Program-made: the position numbers and the translations under genes
Shown here: positions 16,435 through 26,561 of the stretch, in pieces
Position numbering within the stretch: the stretch's first letter is position 1
Layout: each line of letters starts with the position of its first letter
Origin: a bacterium
Lineage (GTDB): Bacteria; Armatimonadota; Zipacnadia; Zipacnadales; Zipacnadaceae
Direction of reading: 5' to 3'
Length of the DNA: 63,250 nt
Assembly: GCA_030602615.1 (NCBI GenBank)
Contig: JAUVZM010000009.1
Coordinates: 1-63,250, forward strand
The notes under the pieces: generated by a model
What the model saw: only the letters and a program-made list of their open reading frames with translations
The model's database searches: none
What the model was told of the DNA's origin: nothing

Positions 16435-17475
16435 ATGCCAATGTTTGATATTATTACAGCCGGCAGTGCTACCGAGGATGTGTTCGTCAATATTGACGAA
16501 ACCCAGCTTATCAGCTTCGAGGACGCCGATCACAGGACTGATTATCTGGCGCTGAGCTATGGAGCCAAGATCAGCGTGGATAGCACCATACTTGACACCG
16601 GCGGCGGTAGCGTCAACACGGCAGCGACCTTCGCCAAAATGAGCTTGAAGACGGCAGCCTTCTCCAAGATTGGCCGAGATCTGACCGGAAAGCGTGTCAT
16701 CGAGGAGCTTGAAGAGCGCGGCGTGGATACATCCCTGTTCGTGCAATGCACAGAGCATCCGACCGGCATCTCTGTCATATTGACTGGCTTTACCGGCGAC
16801 CGAACGATACTGGTCTCGCGGGGTGCTGCCACTCACATCTGTGACGAGGATATTCCCCGCGAGCAGATTGCCGAGGCACAATGGCTCTATATCAGCTCAC
16901 TGCATGGGGAAAGTGCGCCAATGTTTGGCAAGCTGGCTGCGTTTGCCGGCGAGCAAGATGTCCGGTTGGCCATCAATCCGGGCAGCAGCCAGTTGCAGCA
17001 GGGAATACAAGGGCTGGGCGAGACCCTCAAGCAGGTCACGGTTATGTTCTTGAATCGGGCTGAGGCCTATCAGCTTACCGGGGTAGAGCCGCTGCGCGGC
17101 CCCAGCGACGAGCGGCAGATGTTGCGGATGCTGCATCAGGCCGGCTGCCAGAACGTAGTAATGACGGTCGGCGCGGCAGGTTCGTGGGGCTATGACGGGC
17201 GCTCGTTCTTCACCATACCCGCATACCCCACCGAGGTAGTCTCGACGGTGGGCGCGGGAGATGCGTTCGCCGCTGCCTGTGTGATGGGGCTGCACAAGGG
17301 TCTCCAGCTTAATGAGGCAATGCGCATCGGAGCCGCCAATGCTGCTTCAGTTGTCTCACAATTCGGGGGCAAAGAGGGAATCCTGAGTTGGCAGGAAGTC
17401 CGTGATTTCGTGAAAGCACACCTGGACAGTTCGCACCAATACCAGCAATACCAAGACGGCCCACGCAATAACTAA
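16435..17475 (+). CDS. PfkB-family carbohydrate kinase
   Basis: 346 residues of the ribokinase/PfkB fold, which phosphorylates a sugar or nucleoside with ATP. Signature 1 is seen as DTGGGSVNTAATFAKM (about residues 58-73). Signature 2, VSTVGAGDAFAAACVMGL (about 263-280), contains the catalytic Asp and the GAGD anion hole. The central part reads FLNRAEAYQLTG and MTVGAAGSWGY. ATG at 16435 follows AGGGGACG. The substrate cannot be told from sequence. The TauE-like gene starts 12 bp after the stop, so the two are probably in one transcript. Confidence 0.88.
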   Translation: MPMFDIITAGSATEDVFVNIDETQLISFEDADHRTDYLALSYGAKISVDSTILDTGGGSVNTAATFAKMSLKTAAFSKIGRDLTGKRVIEELEERGVDTSLFVQCTEHPTGISVILTGFTGDRTILVSRGAATHICDEDIPREQIAEAQWLYISSLHGESAPMFGKLAAFAGEQDVRLAINPGSSQLQQGIQGLGETLKQVTVMFLNRAEAYQLTGVEPLRGPSDERQMLRMLHQAGCQNVVMTVGAAGSWGYDGRSFFTIPAYPTEVVSTVGAGDAFAAACVMGLHKGLQLNEAMRIGAANAASVVSQFGGKEGILSWQEVRDFVKAHLDSSHQYQQYQDGPRNN

Positions 17476-17487
17476 GGAGGACTCATT

Positions 17488-17898
17488 TTGGACAAGATAC
17501 CGCCAATACTGTCGTATCTAGGCGTAGGACTAACTGTCGGAATAGTATCAGCACTACTGGGCATTGGGGGCGGGGTGCTGCTGGTGCCGGCGCTGGTGTT
17601 CATCTGGGCGTGCAGTATGCACACAGCTATTGGCACCTCCCTGGCAGTGATAACGGTCACATCGCTGGCGGCCGCAACTCGCCACCACATGCTGGGAAAC
17701 GTGGACTTCGCCCTGGCAGGTGCCCTGGCGGTAGGAGCAGTGGTGGGCAGCTTCTTTATTGGCGCGCCCCTGGCGGAGATGCTACCCGGGGAGACACTGA
17801 AGAAGGCCTTTGGAGTTCTACTGGTAGTGGTTGGCCTGCGGATGATTGGGCTTTTTCCATACCTGGCTCAGGTGCTTCATATCGGCGGCGTGGGGTAG
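17488..17898 (+). CDS. TauE/SafE-family membrane permease, half-size
   Basis: 136 residues with about four membrane segments. The first contains VGLTVGIVSALLGIGGGVLLV, the hallmark of the TauE/SafE (DUF81) family of putative sulfite/organosulfonate or other anion exporters; GTSLAVITVTSLAAA and the second half-repeat glycine motifs follow. Family members are usually about 250 residues with two such halves, so this is a half-size version that may act as a dimer. The start is TTG at 17488, with a full AAGGAGG 7 bp upstream. Coupled to the PfkB kinase gene. Confidence 0.85.
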   Translation: MDKIPPILSYLGVGLTVGIVSALLGIGGGVLLVPALVFIWACSMHTAIGTSLAVITVTSLAAATRHHMLGNVDFALAGALAVGAVVGSFFIGAPLAEMLPGETLKKAFGVLLVVVGLRMIGLFPYLAQVLHIGGVG

Positions 17899-17912
17899 AA
17901 CACCGGCCGCCC

Positions 17913-18872
17913 TCACGACAGCTTCTCGATGACGCCGGCAGCAATCAGGGGAATATTTATCTCGTGGTGGCCGATGAGGGTAATGCCCTCACCCCCGAAC
18001 TCGCCAGCCCGCGCCACCGGGTTGAGGGCCGATCGGTACTGTTTGATAAAGTCGAGATTGACCCCAGTGAAGCCGCCTATCTCGTAACCCAGATTGCGCA
18101 CCACGGCCAGCGATTTCTCGATAATCAGTGGCAGGATCACCGCCGAGCCAGCCACGATTATCACGCCACCATCCCCAAGTTTGGTAACCTGACGGGCGAA
18201 GATGCGAAAATCGCGCAGGCTGCCCGCCCCGATAGCTGCACCGTCGGCTGACGGGTGCATATGATTTATGTCGGTGCCCAGCGCGACGTGGATAGTGGCG
18301 GGAATCTGCTGCTGATAGGCCGCGGCCAGGATGCTTAGTTCAATGTGCTCACCGTCACTGTTGGCAATTCGGCGGGCGGTCGCTGTGCCCAGACCTATCT
18401 CCTCCTGGTAGGCCTGCCGGGCGGCAGCGTTGATAAGCTCACTGGTCTCTTCAGCCATGCCGAAACGCCCACCGGGAAGAGCGGCGGCTACATCCTCGGA
18501 GGTCTGCCCGGCCAGAGCTATCTCGACATCGTGAATTGCGCCAGCGCCGTTGGTCGCTATGCTGGTCAGCACCCCTCGCTTGATAAGCTCGATGACTACC
18601 GGAGCCAGCCCCACTTTGACGACGTGCGCGCCGTAGCAGAAGATGACCGGCAGGTCGCACTGGTGGGCACTCACAATTGCCGCAATTATCCGCTTGATAT
18701 CGCGACCGGCCAGAATATCAGGCAGTGAGTCAAGGAAGCTGCCCACATTGGCCTGCGGCGGGCAGACCGAGCCAAAATCGCGGATGTGGACATTGCTGGG
18801 CCGCTCGGCCAGGGATTCGGTGCTCACTGCTTCCAGATTAAGCTCCTCGTAGTGATCCATTGCTATCTGCAC
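17913..18872 (-). CDS. Deoxyhypusine-synthase-like conserved protein
   Basis: 319 residues, cytoplasmic. The middle of the protein (LTSIATNGAGAIHDVEIALA, GQTSEDVAAALPGGRFGMAE) and the C-terminal GTDINHMHPSADGAA, AGSAVILP and GHHEINIPL segments resemble a bacterial group related to deoxyhypusine/homospermidine synthases, which use NAD in a Rossmann-like fold. Bacteria lack the eIF5A target, and the role of this group is not known to me. The assignment is from remembered motif order and is moderate. Convergent with the TauE-like gene; comF lies 17 bp upstream on the same strand, so they are probably cotranscribed. Confidence 0.55.
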   Translation of the reverse strand: MQIAMDHYEELNLEAVSTESLAERPSNVHIRDFGSVCPPQANVGSFLDSLPDILAGRDIKRIIAAIVSAHQCDLPVIFCYGAHVVKVGLAPVVIELIKRGVLTSIATNGAGAIHDVEIALAGQTSEDVAAALPGGRFGMAEETSELINAAARQAYQEEIGLGTATARRIANSDGEHIELSILAAAYQQQIPATIHVALGTDINHMHPSADGAAIGAGSLRDFRIFARQVTKLGDGGVIIVAGSAVILPLIIEKSLAVVRNLGYEIGGFTGVNLDFIKQYRSALNPVARAGEFGGEGITLIGHHEINIPLIAAGVIEKLS

Positions 18873-18889
18873 TTTCTCCTTTTCAGCTA

Positions 18890-19720
18890 TCAGATGTCTA
18901 CGTTATCAGCAGCTTGCAGGTCTTCTTCGTCACCCAAGTGTTGGCCCAAATCGGGGTGCCAGGTGGGGACGGCCCGGGTTATCGTCAAAGCCCAGACCGA
19001 CTCGGCTCCGGCCCCGTGTAGCACCTTAGCCGCCTCGTTGAGCGTACTGCCAGTGGTATAGACATCGTCAATCAGCAGCAGGCTTTCCCCGGCCACTGCC
19101 TCCGGCTGCGGGACGGCAAAGGCGTCTTTCATATTGTTGCGGCGCTGGGTTGGTGTCAGCCCGATTTGCGGGGCGGTGTCTTTACTGCGCACCAGGACCT
19201 GCTCCCGGCAGGGCAAGTCGGCGAGACTGGCAAGCCGGCGAGATAGCAGCACGGCCTGATCGAAACCGCGCCAATTGCGTCGGCGGGGATGCAGCACCAC
19301 TGGCACCACCCCAGTCAAGCTCTCCCACGGCAGTCCATCCGGATCCGTCTGTTCCATCCCAACGCGCTCGGCAAGCAGCTCGGCCAGCGGCTCGACCAGG
19401 CGCTGACGGCGAGCGAATTTGAGCCTGAGGACGGCCTCGCGCAGCGTGGCAGTATGCAGTCCCACGGCCCGTGCTCCGTCGAATTGAGGCGGGCCTTGCC
19501 GGCACTGACCGCAAACAGTCGCAGCAGCAGCCGACTCGGGCAACGGCTTCCCGCACCGCACGCAGTAGGGCAGCTGGATCAGCGCAAACTGCTCGCGGCA
19601 GCCCGCGCAGATGACCTCGCGTCCCGGCCTCTCACAAAGCAGGCAGACTGGCGGGAAGATAAGCTCTAGCAGCTCCTCGCCCAGCTTTCGTATTCGGTCA
19701 ATTGCTGTCGGCTCAGCCAT
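18890..19720 (-). CDS. ComF-family phosphoribosyltransferase-like protein
   Basis: 276 residues. The N-terminus has two Cys pairs (CLLCERPG...CAGC, then CVRCGKPL...CGQC) forming the ComF zinc-binding part. The C-terminal type I phosphoribosyltransferase domain ends with the PRPP loop LLLIDDVYTTGSTLNEAA. ComF proteins act in DNA uptake and processing during natural transformation, though the chemical activity is unclear. ATG at 19720 is preferred over GTG at 19729; neither has a clear ribosome site, and palindromic repeat copy 5 lies directly upstream. Confidence 0.9.
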   Translation of the reverse strand: MAEPTAIDRIRKLGEELLELIFPPVCLLCERPGREVICAGCREQFALIQLPYCVRCGKPLPESAAAATVCGQCRQGPPQFDGARAVGLHTATLREAVLRLKFARRQRLVEPLAELLAERVGMEQTDPDGLPWESLTGVVPVVLHPRRRNWRGFDQAVLLSRRLASLADLPCREQVLVRSKDTAPQIGLTPTQRRNNMKDAFAVPQPEAVAGESLLLIDDVYTTGSTLNEAAKVLHGAGAESVWALTITRAVPTWHPDLGQHLGDEEDLQAADNVDI

Positions 19721-19729
19721 AACCCACAA

Positions 19730-19843
19730 GATTCATTAACGGATTTTGCGGAAAACCCGCTTTTTGAAAAAAGCCGGTTTTCCGCACCTTTCCGGCAAAA
19801 ACTTTCAAAGTGGAACAGTACGACACATAGCATGCTGTTATCC
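19730..19843 (+). repeat. Dispersed palindromic repeat, copy 5 of 5
   Basis: Hairpin arms at 19748-19757 and 19776-19785 (same 38-nt core as copies 1 and 4), CCTTTCCGGCAAAAACTTT, then AACAG...CTGTT. It is the only copy between two leftward genes: it lies directly before comF and after the 3' end of the debranching-enzyme gene. The rest of 19844-19994 shows nothing recognisable. Confidence 0.9.
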
Positions 19844-19994
19844 CCCACCGGAGTCGCATAGTCCCAACTAGGATACGCCCTCCCACCGGCTTTGAGACCA
19901 CAATACATCTGTGCATTTCGGTTTATGAATAATCCAAGATAACTGTTCCCTGCCAATGATCACCGCGCCTGATGCGCACACAGGGCCAGATTAG

Positions 19995-21974
<1,980 letters not shown>

Positions 21975-22005
21975 TTCGCCACAACCTTGCTATCTCCGAA
22001 TGACG

Positions 22006-22587
22006 TTAGCGTGACTGCCTGTGTGCGGCCACTGCCAGCAGGCCGGCAACTGTCTTGGCATCAGTCAGCTCGCCGCGCAGACAGGCGGCCACGGCATCCT
22101 CAAAGGGGATCTTCTTAACTCGTATAATCTCGTCATCATCGGGGGCGGCCTCGGTCGGCTGCAAATCCTGGGCCAGGAAGATATGAATCAGCTCCTGGGA
22201 GTAGCCCGGAGCCAGATAAGTCGAGAATAGCAACTCCAGTCGTCCGGCGGCATAGCCGGTCTCTTCGGTCAGCTCGCGATGCATAGCTTCAGCAGGCTGC
22301 TCGCCGGGATCTATGATGCCCGCAGGAATCTCCAGCAAGGCTTGCTCTACCGGATGCCGCCACTGCTCGACCAGCACCACCCGTCCATCATCCAGCAGCG
22401 GCACGGCAGCGGCCGAGTCCACATGTTCAACCACCTCACGGGTAGCCTGTTGGTCATTAGCCAGCCGCACCGTATCGCGACGCAGATTGAGAATAGCTCC
22501 GCTGTACAGATGCTCCGATTCGACAGTATGTTCGGCAAGCTCGCCATCGTCAACGCTGAATGAACTAATCTGCTTGTAGTTGCTCAT
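22006..22587 (-). CDS. NUDIX hydrolase, ADP-ribose pyrophosphatase type
   Basis: 193 residues. The Nudix box reads GIIDPGEQPAEAMHRELTEE followed by TGY, with all metal-binding glutamates. The N-terminal VLVEQWRHPVEQALLEIPAG strand pattern and the later APGYSQELIHIF segment point to the ADP-ribose/ADP-sugar pyrophosphatase group, which clears ADP-ribose or ADP-glucose. Its position upstream of the glycogen-debranching gene would fit ADP-sugar turnover, but that is inference. Confidence 0.88.
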   Translation of the reverse strand: MSNYKQISSFSVDDGELAEHTVESEHLYSGAILNLRRDTVRLANDQQATREVVEHVDSAAAVPLLDDGRVVLVEQWRHPVEQALLEIPAGIIDPGEQPAEAMHRELTEETGYAAGRLELLFSTYLAPGYSQELIHIFLAQDLQPTEAAPDDDEIIRVKKIPFEDAVAACLRGELTDAKTVAGLLAVAAHRQSR

Positions 22588-22693
22588 TGTACAGTGCTAG
22601 TTGGCCGCCAACCGGCAAAATCCTTCCTATACCCAGCAGAGGGGAGTCTACGGCGTAATCACAGCTACATAGCCAGTCTACGGCATCGCTAAT

Positions 22694-22722
22694 TTGACCA
22701 TATTGCATATGTGGGTTATAAT
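22694..22722 (+). promoter_or_regulatory. Promoter of the SLH porin gene
   Basis: TTGACC (22694-22699), 17 bp, TATAAT (22717-22722). A second TATAAT-like box (GGCTATAATACACC) lies 20 bp downstream. The 5' leader to the ATG at 22917 would be about 190 nt, long for this window; it holds a possible weak hairpin at about 22755-22775 followed by T5. Confidence 0.65.
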
Positions 22723-22916
22723 ACAGGTATATTGGCTATAATACACCAAAGATTGTCGGCTCGGGCGGCACGTCCGATACCCTTTTTGCTAGCCTGTAGC
22801 CTTGCTAACGTGGAAACCAACAGTTACAGCAATAACGGTTCAGAACTTGCAGCCTACGCTAACACACAGTGAATGAGGTGAGGCCATTGTGCCTCAGATG
22901 TGAGGGAGGGTGCAAA

Positions 22917-24662
22917 ATGTTCAGGTTGCGATTTCTAAGTGGCGTGATTTGTCTGCTCTTTGTGGTGCCTGCCTACGCAGACGGCACGTTGGTCCCTCCT
23001 GCTCCACCAGCGGAGGCTCCTACCCAGGCGGCAGAACGCCTTGTCCCCTTTGATCACTGGGCCTACGATGCTGTCCAGAAGCTTATGGATATGGGCATCA
23101 TCATTGGTTATCCCGACGGCTTCATCCGGGGCGACCGCGCCTTGACCCGCTATGAATTTGCCATGGCGCTGAGCCGACTGCTGGACGCCCTTGACCAGTT
23201 CAAGGGCCTTCCGGGACCGCCTGGCGAGCCGGGCCCTCCGGGCCCGCAAGGACCGCCTGGTCCACCAGGCCCGGCCGGCCCAGCCGGGCCCCAGGGGCCG
23301 CCTGGGGAAGCTGCTGATCTAACCGAGGCCAGGGACCTCATCGACCGCCTAATGGACGAGTTTTCCGAAGAGATCAGTGAAATCCGCCGTGGTTTGGACG
23401 ACGTCGCCGGCCAAGTAGGCCAGCTCGAGAAGCGCGTGACAGCTCTGGAGGAGCTGCGTCGGCCACTAATAGAGGCATTTATCGAATACCGCATCGGGCT
23501 GGTAGGTCGGGCCCTGGATCACGACACCGAAGCCGACGACCTGACTGTGCTATTCTCGGTCAGCTACGACATTGACGAGGATACCATGGCGAAGGTCGGA
23601 CTGAAGTTTGCCGACGGGATGCTGCCTCTTTCGGTGCTGGGTACAGAAGTCAAGGAGGGCCCCCTGTACGAAAACGCACCCAAGCCTTTCGAGTTTGACT
23701 ACTTCCGTCCATACGGCAACGACGAATGGTGGTTGGACGAGGCCTGGATCGCGCATAGTTTTGGCGAAGATGATTTCTGGCGCTTTGGCCGCCAGTTCCA
23801 ACAATATGCACTAGGGCTGGTGGTCAACAACGAGCGCCGTGCTCAGCAGGGCTTTCGGCGGCGTTTCGACGAAATCTTCGGTCTAGATAATGTGGACCTG
23901 GATATGTTCTACGGGGGCAGCTCGTACAACTGGGCACCAATCCCGGCGAATAATCCCGGCAGCGACGGTTACTTCTCGTCACGAGTTCAATACGATGGTG
24001 ACCGGGCTGACCTGGGCTTTAGCTGGCTACCTGACGGAGTAGGGCAGGAGGACGTGCGCGGTGTTGACCTATCTTATCGGTACAGCGGCGACAAGTATCT
24101 GGTGGCTGAGTATGGGTGGATATTCCACCATGCCAACCGCTATGTATATCCCAGGAAGCATCGGCCAGATGCTTTGGCCATAGCCCTGGACCTGTGCAAG
24201 AGCGATGATTTATGGCTGCAGGGCTGGTATTCCATAGTTGACTCGGAGTACGACGTCCAGTACTCCTCGCTGCATCCTTACGTAAAGATCGAACAGCGCA
24301 ACCGCCCCCCAAACCTCCTGTACTGGGACCGCTGGCTGGAGCGGCGGCCAGTCTTGACCAATCTGGAGTTCATCGGCGCGAATGCCTGGACGCATCTGGG
24401 CGAGTTCCCTCTGCATTTCAGCTACTACCACGTTGACGAGGAGTCTCCCACGTGGTGGTACGACTGCCAGGTGGTCGGCGTCGTATTTCAAGACTTGTGG
24501 GCGGTGCGCACATATCGCTCACTGGGCGAAAACGCCTCTGTCCAGCTTACCTACGCGCAAGCTCTACGTAGCGATGAGCCCAACCTTGACCTGGAGGGCG
24601 AGCCGCTGGGTGAAGTGGACGACCAGCAGTTTCTGCAGCTCAAGTTTATGGCGGGCTTTTAG
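22917..24662 (+). CDS. SLH-domain outer-membrane porin with collagen-like spacer
   Basis: 581 residues with a signal peptide ending PAYA. In order: one SLH domain ([16 protein letters not shown], then [20 protein letters not shown]), which in diderm Terrabacteria binds pyruvylated wall polymers; twelve uninterrupted Gly-X-Y triplets at residues 97-132 ([16 protein letters not shown]); a predicted coiled coil ([20 protein letters not shown] to [11 protein letters not shown]); and about 400 residues of aromatic-rich alternating beta strands typical of a porin barrel. ATG at 22917 has GGAGGG 8 bp upstream. The SLH-coiled-coil-barrel plan tethers the outer membrane to the wall; the collagen-like segment between SLH and coil is unusual. 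Confidence 0.88.
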   Translation: MFRLRFLSGVICLLFVVPAYADGTLVPPAPPAEAPTQAAERLVPFDHWAYDAVQKLMDMGIIIGYPDGFIRGDRALTRYEFAMALSRLLDALDQFKGLPGPPGEPGPPGPQGPPGPPGPAGPAGPQGPPGEAADLTEARDLIDRLMDEFSEEISEIRRGLDDVAGQVGQLEKRVTALEELRRPLIEAFIEYRIGLVGRALDHDTEADDLTVLFSVSYDIDEDTMAKVGLKFADGMLPLSVLGTEVKEGPLYENAPKPFEFDYFRPYGNDEWWLDEAWIAHSFGEDDFWRFGRQFQQYALGLVVNNERRAQQGFRRRFDEIFGLDNVDLDMFYGGSSYNWAPIPANNPGSDGYFSSRVQYDGDRADLGFSWLPDGVGQEDVRGVDLSYRYSGDKYLVAEYGWIFHHANRYVYPRKHRPDALAIALDLCKSDDLWLQGWYSIVDSEYDVQYSSLHPYVKIEQRNRPPNLLYWDRWLERRPVLTNLEFIGANAWTHLGEFPLHFSYYHVDEESPTWWYDCQVVGVVFQDLWAVRTYRSLGENASVQLTYAQALRSDEPNLDLEGEPLGEVDDQQFLQLKFMAGF

Positions 24663-24675
24663 CCAATAGCGCAGG

Positions 24676-24697
24676 AGCTGACGGGCGCCCGTCAGCT
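24676..24697. repeat. Perfect 22-bp palindrome after the porin gene
   Basis: AGCTGACGGGC followed by its exact reverse complement, 13 bp past the TAG stop. As RNA it can form a hairpin of up to about 9 bp. Only TTTA follows, so terminator strength is doubtful. Confidence 0.75.
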
Positions 24698-24756
24698 TTA
24701 GAGTTGGCCAAGGCAAATGGCAACAGACTCACATTGAGCCTGAACTCATAGACAAA

Positions 24757-24778
24757 GGCCACCGCCGAGGTGGCTTTT
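24757..24778 (+). terminator. Intrinsic terminator between porin and export operon
   Basis: GCCACC (24758-24763), loop GCCGA, GGTGGC (24769-24774), then TTTT, with AAAG before the stem. It probably ends the porin transcript. Confidence 0.65.
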
Positions 24779-24842
24779 GCTATGTCGGGGGGCGAGGCAG
24801 GGAGGATAATGAGTTGGCCAGGGCGAAAATAAACTCGCAAAG

Positions 24843-25814
24843 ATGAACAGTATGCTATCTACAGCCAATCGTACACCAAAAGACGACGAAAAATCTCCCG
24901 CCCTGGGGAAGTGGCGGATCCTCGCAGCAGTTGCAGTGGTGATCGCAGCACTTATTGTCTGGGAGGCGTGGCCCCGCCCGACGCCAGTGGAGGTCGTTTC
25001 TGCGCAAACCTCACCTCTGATCGGGCATCTATCCGCCACTGGCGAGATTGACGGCAAGGTAGCCAGCGTTGGAGCAAAGACTGCTGGCGAGGTGGAGCAA
25101 GTGTACGCGGCTGAAGGTGAGCGGGTCGCTGACGGTGCCCCGCTGGCGCGCATCTCGCCCGGCCCCCCGGGGCTTGCCGCTACCTCCGCCGATCAACTGA
25201 ACATACAGGTCATTGACAGTCCCTTCGCGGGAGTGATAGCCCGCAGATATGTAGATCCAGGCGACGCGGTAAGCCCAGGCCAGCCGCTATTCACCGTGGT
25301 TGACCCACAGCAGGTTTGGGTGGTTGCCTACATCAATGATATTGACATGCCCAAAGTGCACCAGGGCCTGCCGGTACGGATATCGCTGCCAACATACCTC
25401 GCAACGACTTACCGTGGGAAGATAACCGCAATCGGTCCGCTGGCCAAACCACGCAGTGAACTGCAGTCAGGGGCGCGGACGGTGCGGGTACGGATAGACC
25501 TCGACGAGCCAATGTCGCATATGATACCCGGCACTGAGGTCAATGTGGACGCCTCAGTGACTCTGCGCAGCCAGGCCCTGCTAATCCCCGCCGACGCCGT
25601 CAATGAGAACCAACAGGGCCGCTACGTGTGGGTGGTACGTGATGGTCGTGCCAGTCAACAGCAGATTACTACCGGCCTGACAAACTATCTGGCGGTGGAG
25701 ATACTCGACGGGCTGACGGAAGCAGATCTAATCATAACCGCAGGTCAACAGGACTTACAGGTCGGCCAACGGGTCAATCCGCAGCCGACCTCCGCGGTAC
25801 TGAATCCGAAGTAG
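24843..25814 (+). CDS. Periplasmic adaptor (HlyD/MacA-like) without coiled-coil hairpin
   Basis: 323 residues, membrane-anchored by one N-terminal segment (ILAAVAVVIAALIVWEAW). The lipoyl half-motifs are VGAKTAGEVEQVYAAEGERV and SPFAGVIARRYVDPGDAVSP; the beta-barrel part follows from about residue 160. In MacA/HlyD relatives an alpha-helical hairpin of 60 or more residues lies between the half-motifs; here only about 35 residues rich in Gly, Pro and Ala separate them, so it can hardly reach a TolC-like channel. ATG at 24843 has no strong ribosome site. First gene of an adaptor-ATPase-permease operon. Confidence 0.85.
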   Translation: MNSMLSTANRTPKDDEKSPALGKWRILAAVAVVIAALIVWEAWPRPTPVEVVSAQTSPLIGHLSATGEIDGKVASVGAKTAGEVEQVYAAEGERVADGAPLARISPGPPGLAATSADQLNIQVIDSPFAGVIARRYVDPGDAVSPGQPLFTVVDPQQVWVVAYINDIDMPKVHQGLPVRISLPTYLATTYRGKITAIGPLAKPRSELQSGARTVRVRIDLDEPMSHMIPGTEVNVDASVTLRSQALLIPADAVNENQQGRYVWVVRDGRASQQQITTGLTNYLAVEILDGLTEADLIITAGQQDLQVGQRVNPQPTSAVLNPK

Positions 25815-25850
25815 CACTGCAAGTCCGCCCCAGGTTAAGCGCTATTAGCT

Positions 25851-26558
25851 ATGAGCTCTCCACTGGTAGTGCTCGAAAATGTGACCAAGACCTACATGCT
25901 GGGAGAAATTCCCGTGGAGGCGCTGCGGGGCGTGGACCTGGAGCTGGCCCGCGGTGAGGTAGTGGTGCTGCTGGGCCCCAGCGGCTCGGGAAAGACCACC
26001 CTCATCAATATCATCGGCGGTCTTGATACCCCTACCACTGGCACGGTTACCGTCGCCGGCCAAGATATTACCACGGCCCGCGAAGACCAACTGACCCGCT
26101 TCCGGCGCAATACCGTCAGCTTCATCTTCCAGTCTTTCAACCTGGTACCTACTCTTACTGCCCGAGAGAATGTCGAACTGGTGGCGGAAATCAGCAACAG
26201 CCAGAGCGACTGCCTGGATCTACTGAGACGGGTGGGCCTGGGCGAGCGAGCCGATCATTTCCCTCACCAGCTCTCCGGCGGCGAGCAGCAGCGCGTGGCC
26301 ATTGCCCGCGCCTTGGCCAAAGACCCCCTCTTGCTTCTGGGCGATGAACCGACTGGTAACCTTGACTTCCGCACGGGCGTAGCAGTCCTGGAGGTGCTGC
26401 GGGAGATCAATCGCAGTGACGGGCTTACTCTGCTGCTGGTGACGCACAACGAAGCGATATCCCAGATGGCCGACACCGTCGTGCGGTTGCGCAGTGGGCA
26501 GGTAGTAGACGTGCAGGAAAACGAGTCGCCACTCCCCGCCAGTAAGATCCGCTGGTAA
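25851..26558 (+). CDS. ABC transporter ATP-binding protein, MacB/LolD type
   Basis: 235 residues. Walker [20 protein letters not shown]-loop [14 protein letters not shown], signature [15 protein letters not shown], Walker [13 protein letters not shown] (Gly where Ala is usual before Asp) and the H-loop LLVTHN are all intact. The type is that of the MacB/LolD/FtsE group, which powers mechanotransmission rather than classic substrate translocation. It lies 36 bp after the adaptor and 3 bp before the permease. Confidence 0.93.
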   Translation: MSSPLVVLENVTKTYMLGEIPVEALRGVDLELARGEVVVLLGPSGSGKTTLINIIGGLDTPTTGTVTVAGQDITTAREDQLTRFRRNTVSFIFQSFNLVPTLTARENVELVAEISNSQSDCLDLLRRVGLGERADHFPHQLSGGEQQRVAIARALAKDPLLLLGDEPTGNLDFRTGVAVLEVLREINRSDGLTLLLVTHNEAISQMADTVVRLRSGQVVDVQENESPLPASKIRW

Positions 26559-26561
26559 ACA

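Noticed and set aside
22750-22790. Transcription attenuator in the porin leader
   Set aside because: The stem is about 6 bp with a G-T pair and the T-run is offset by several bases; too weak without a folding calculation.
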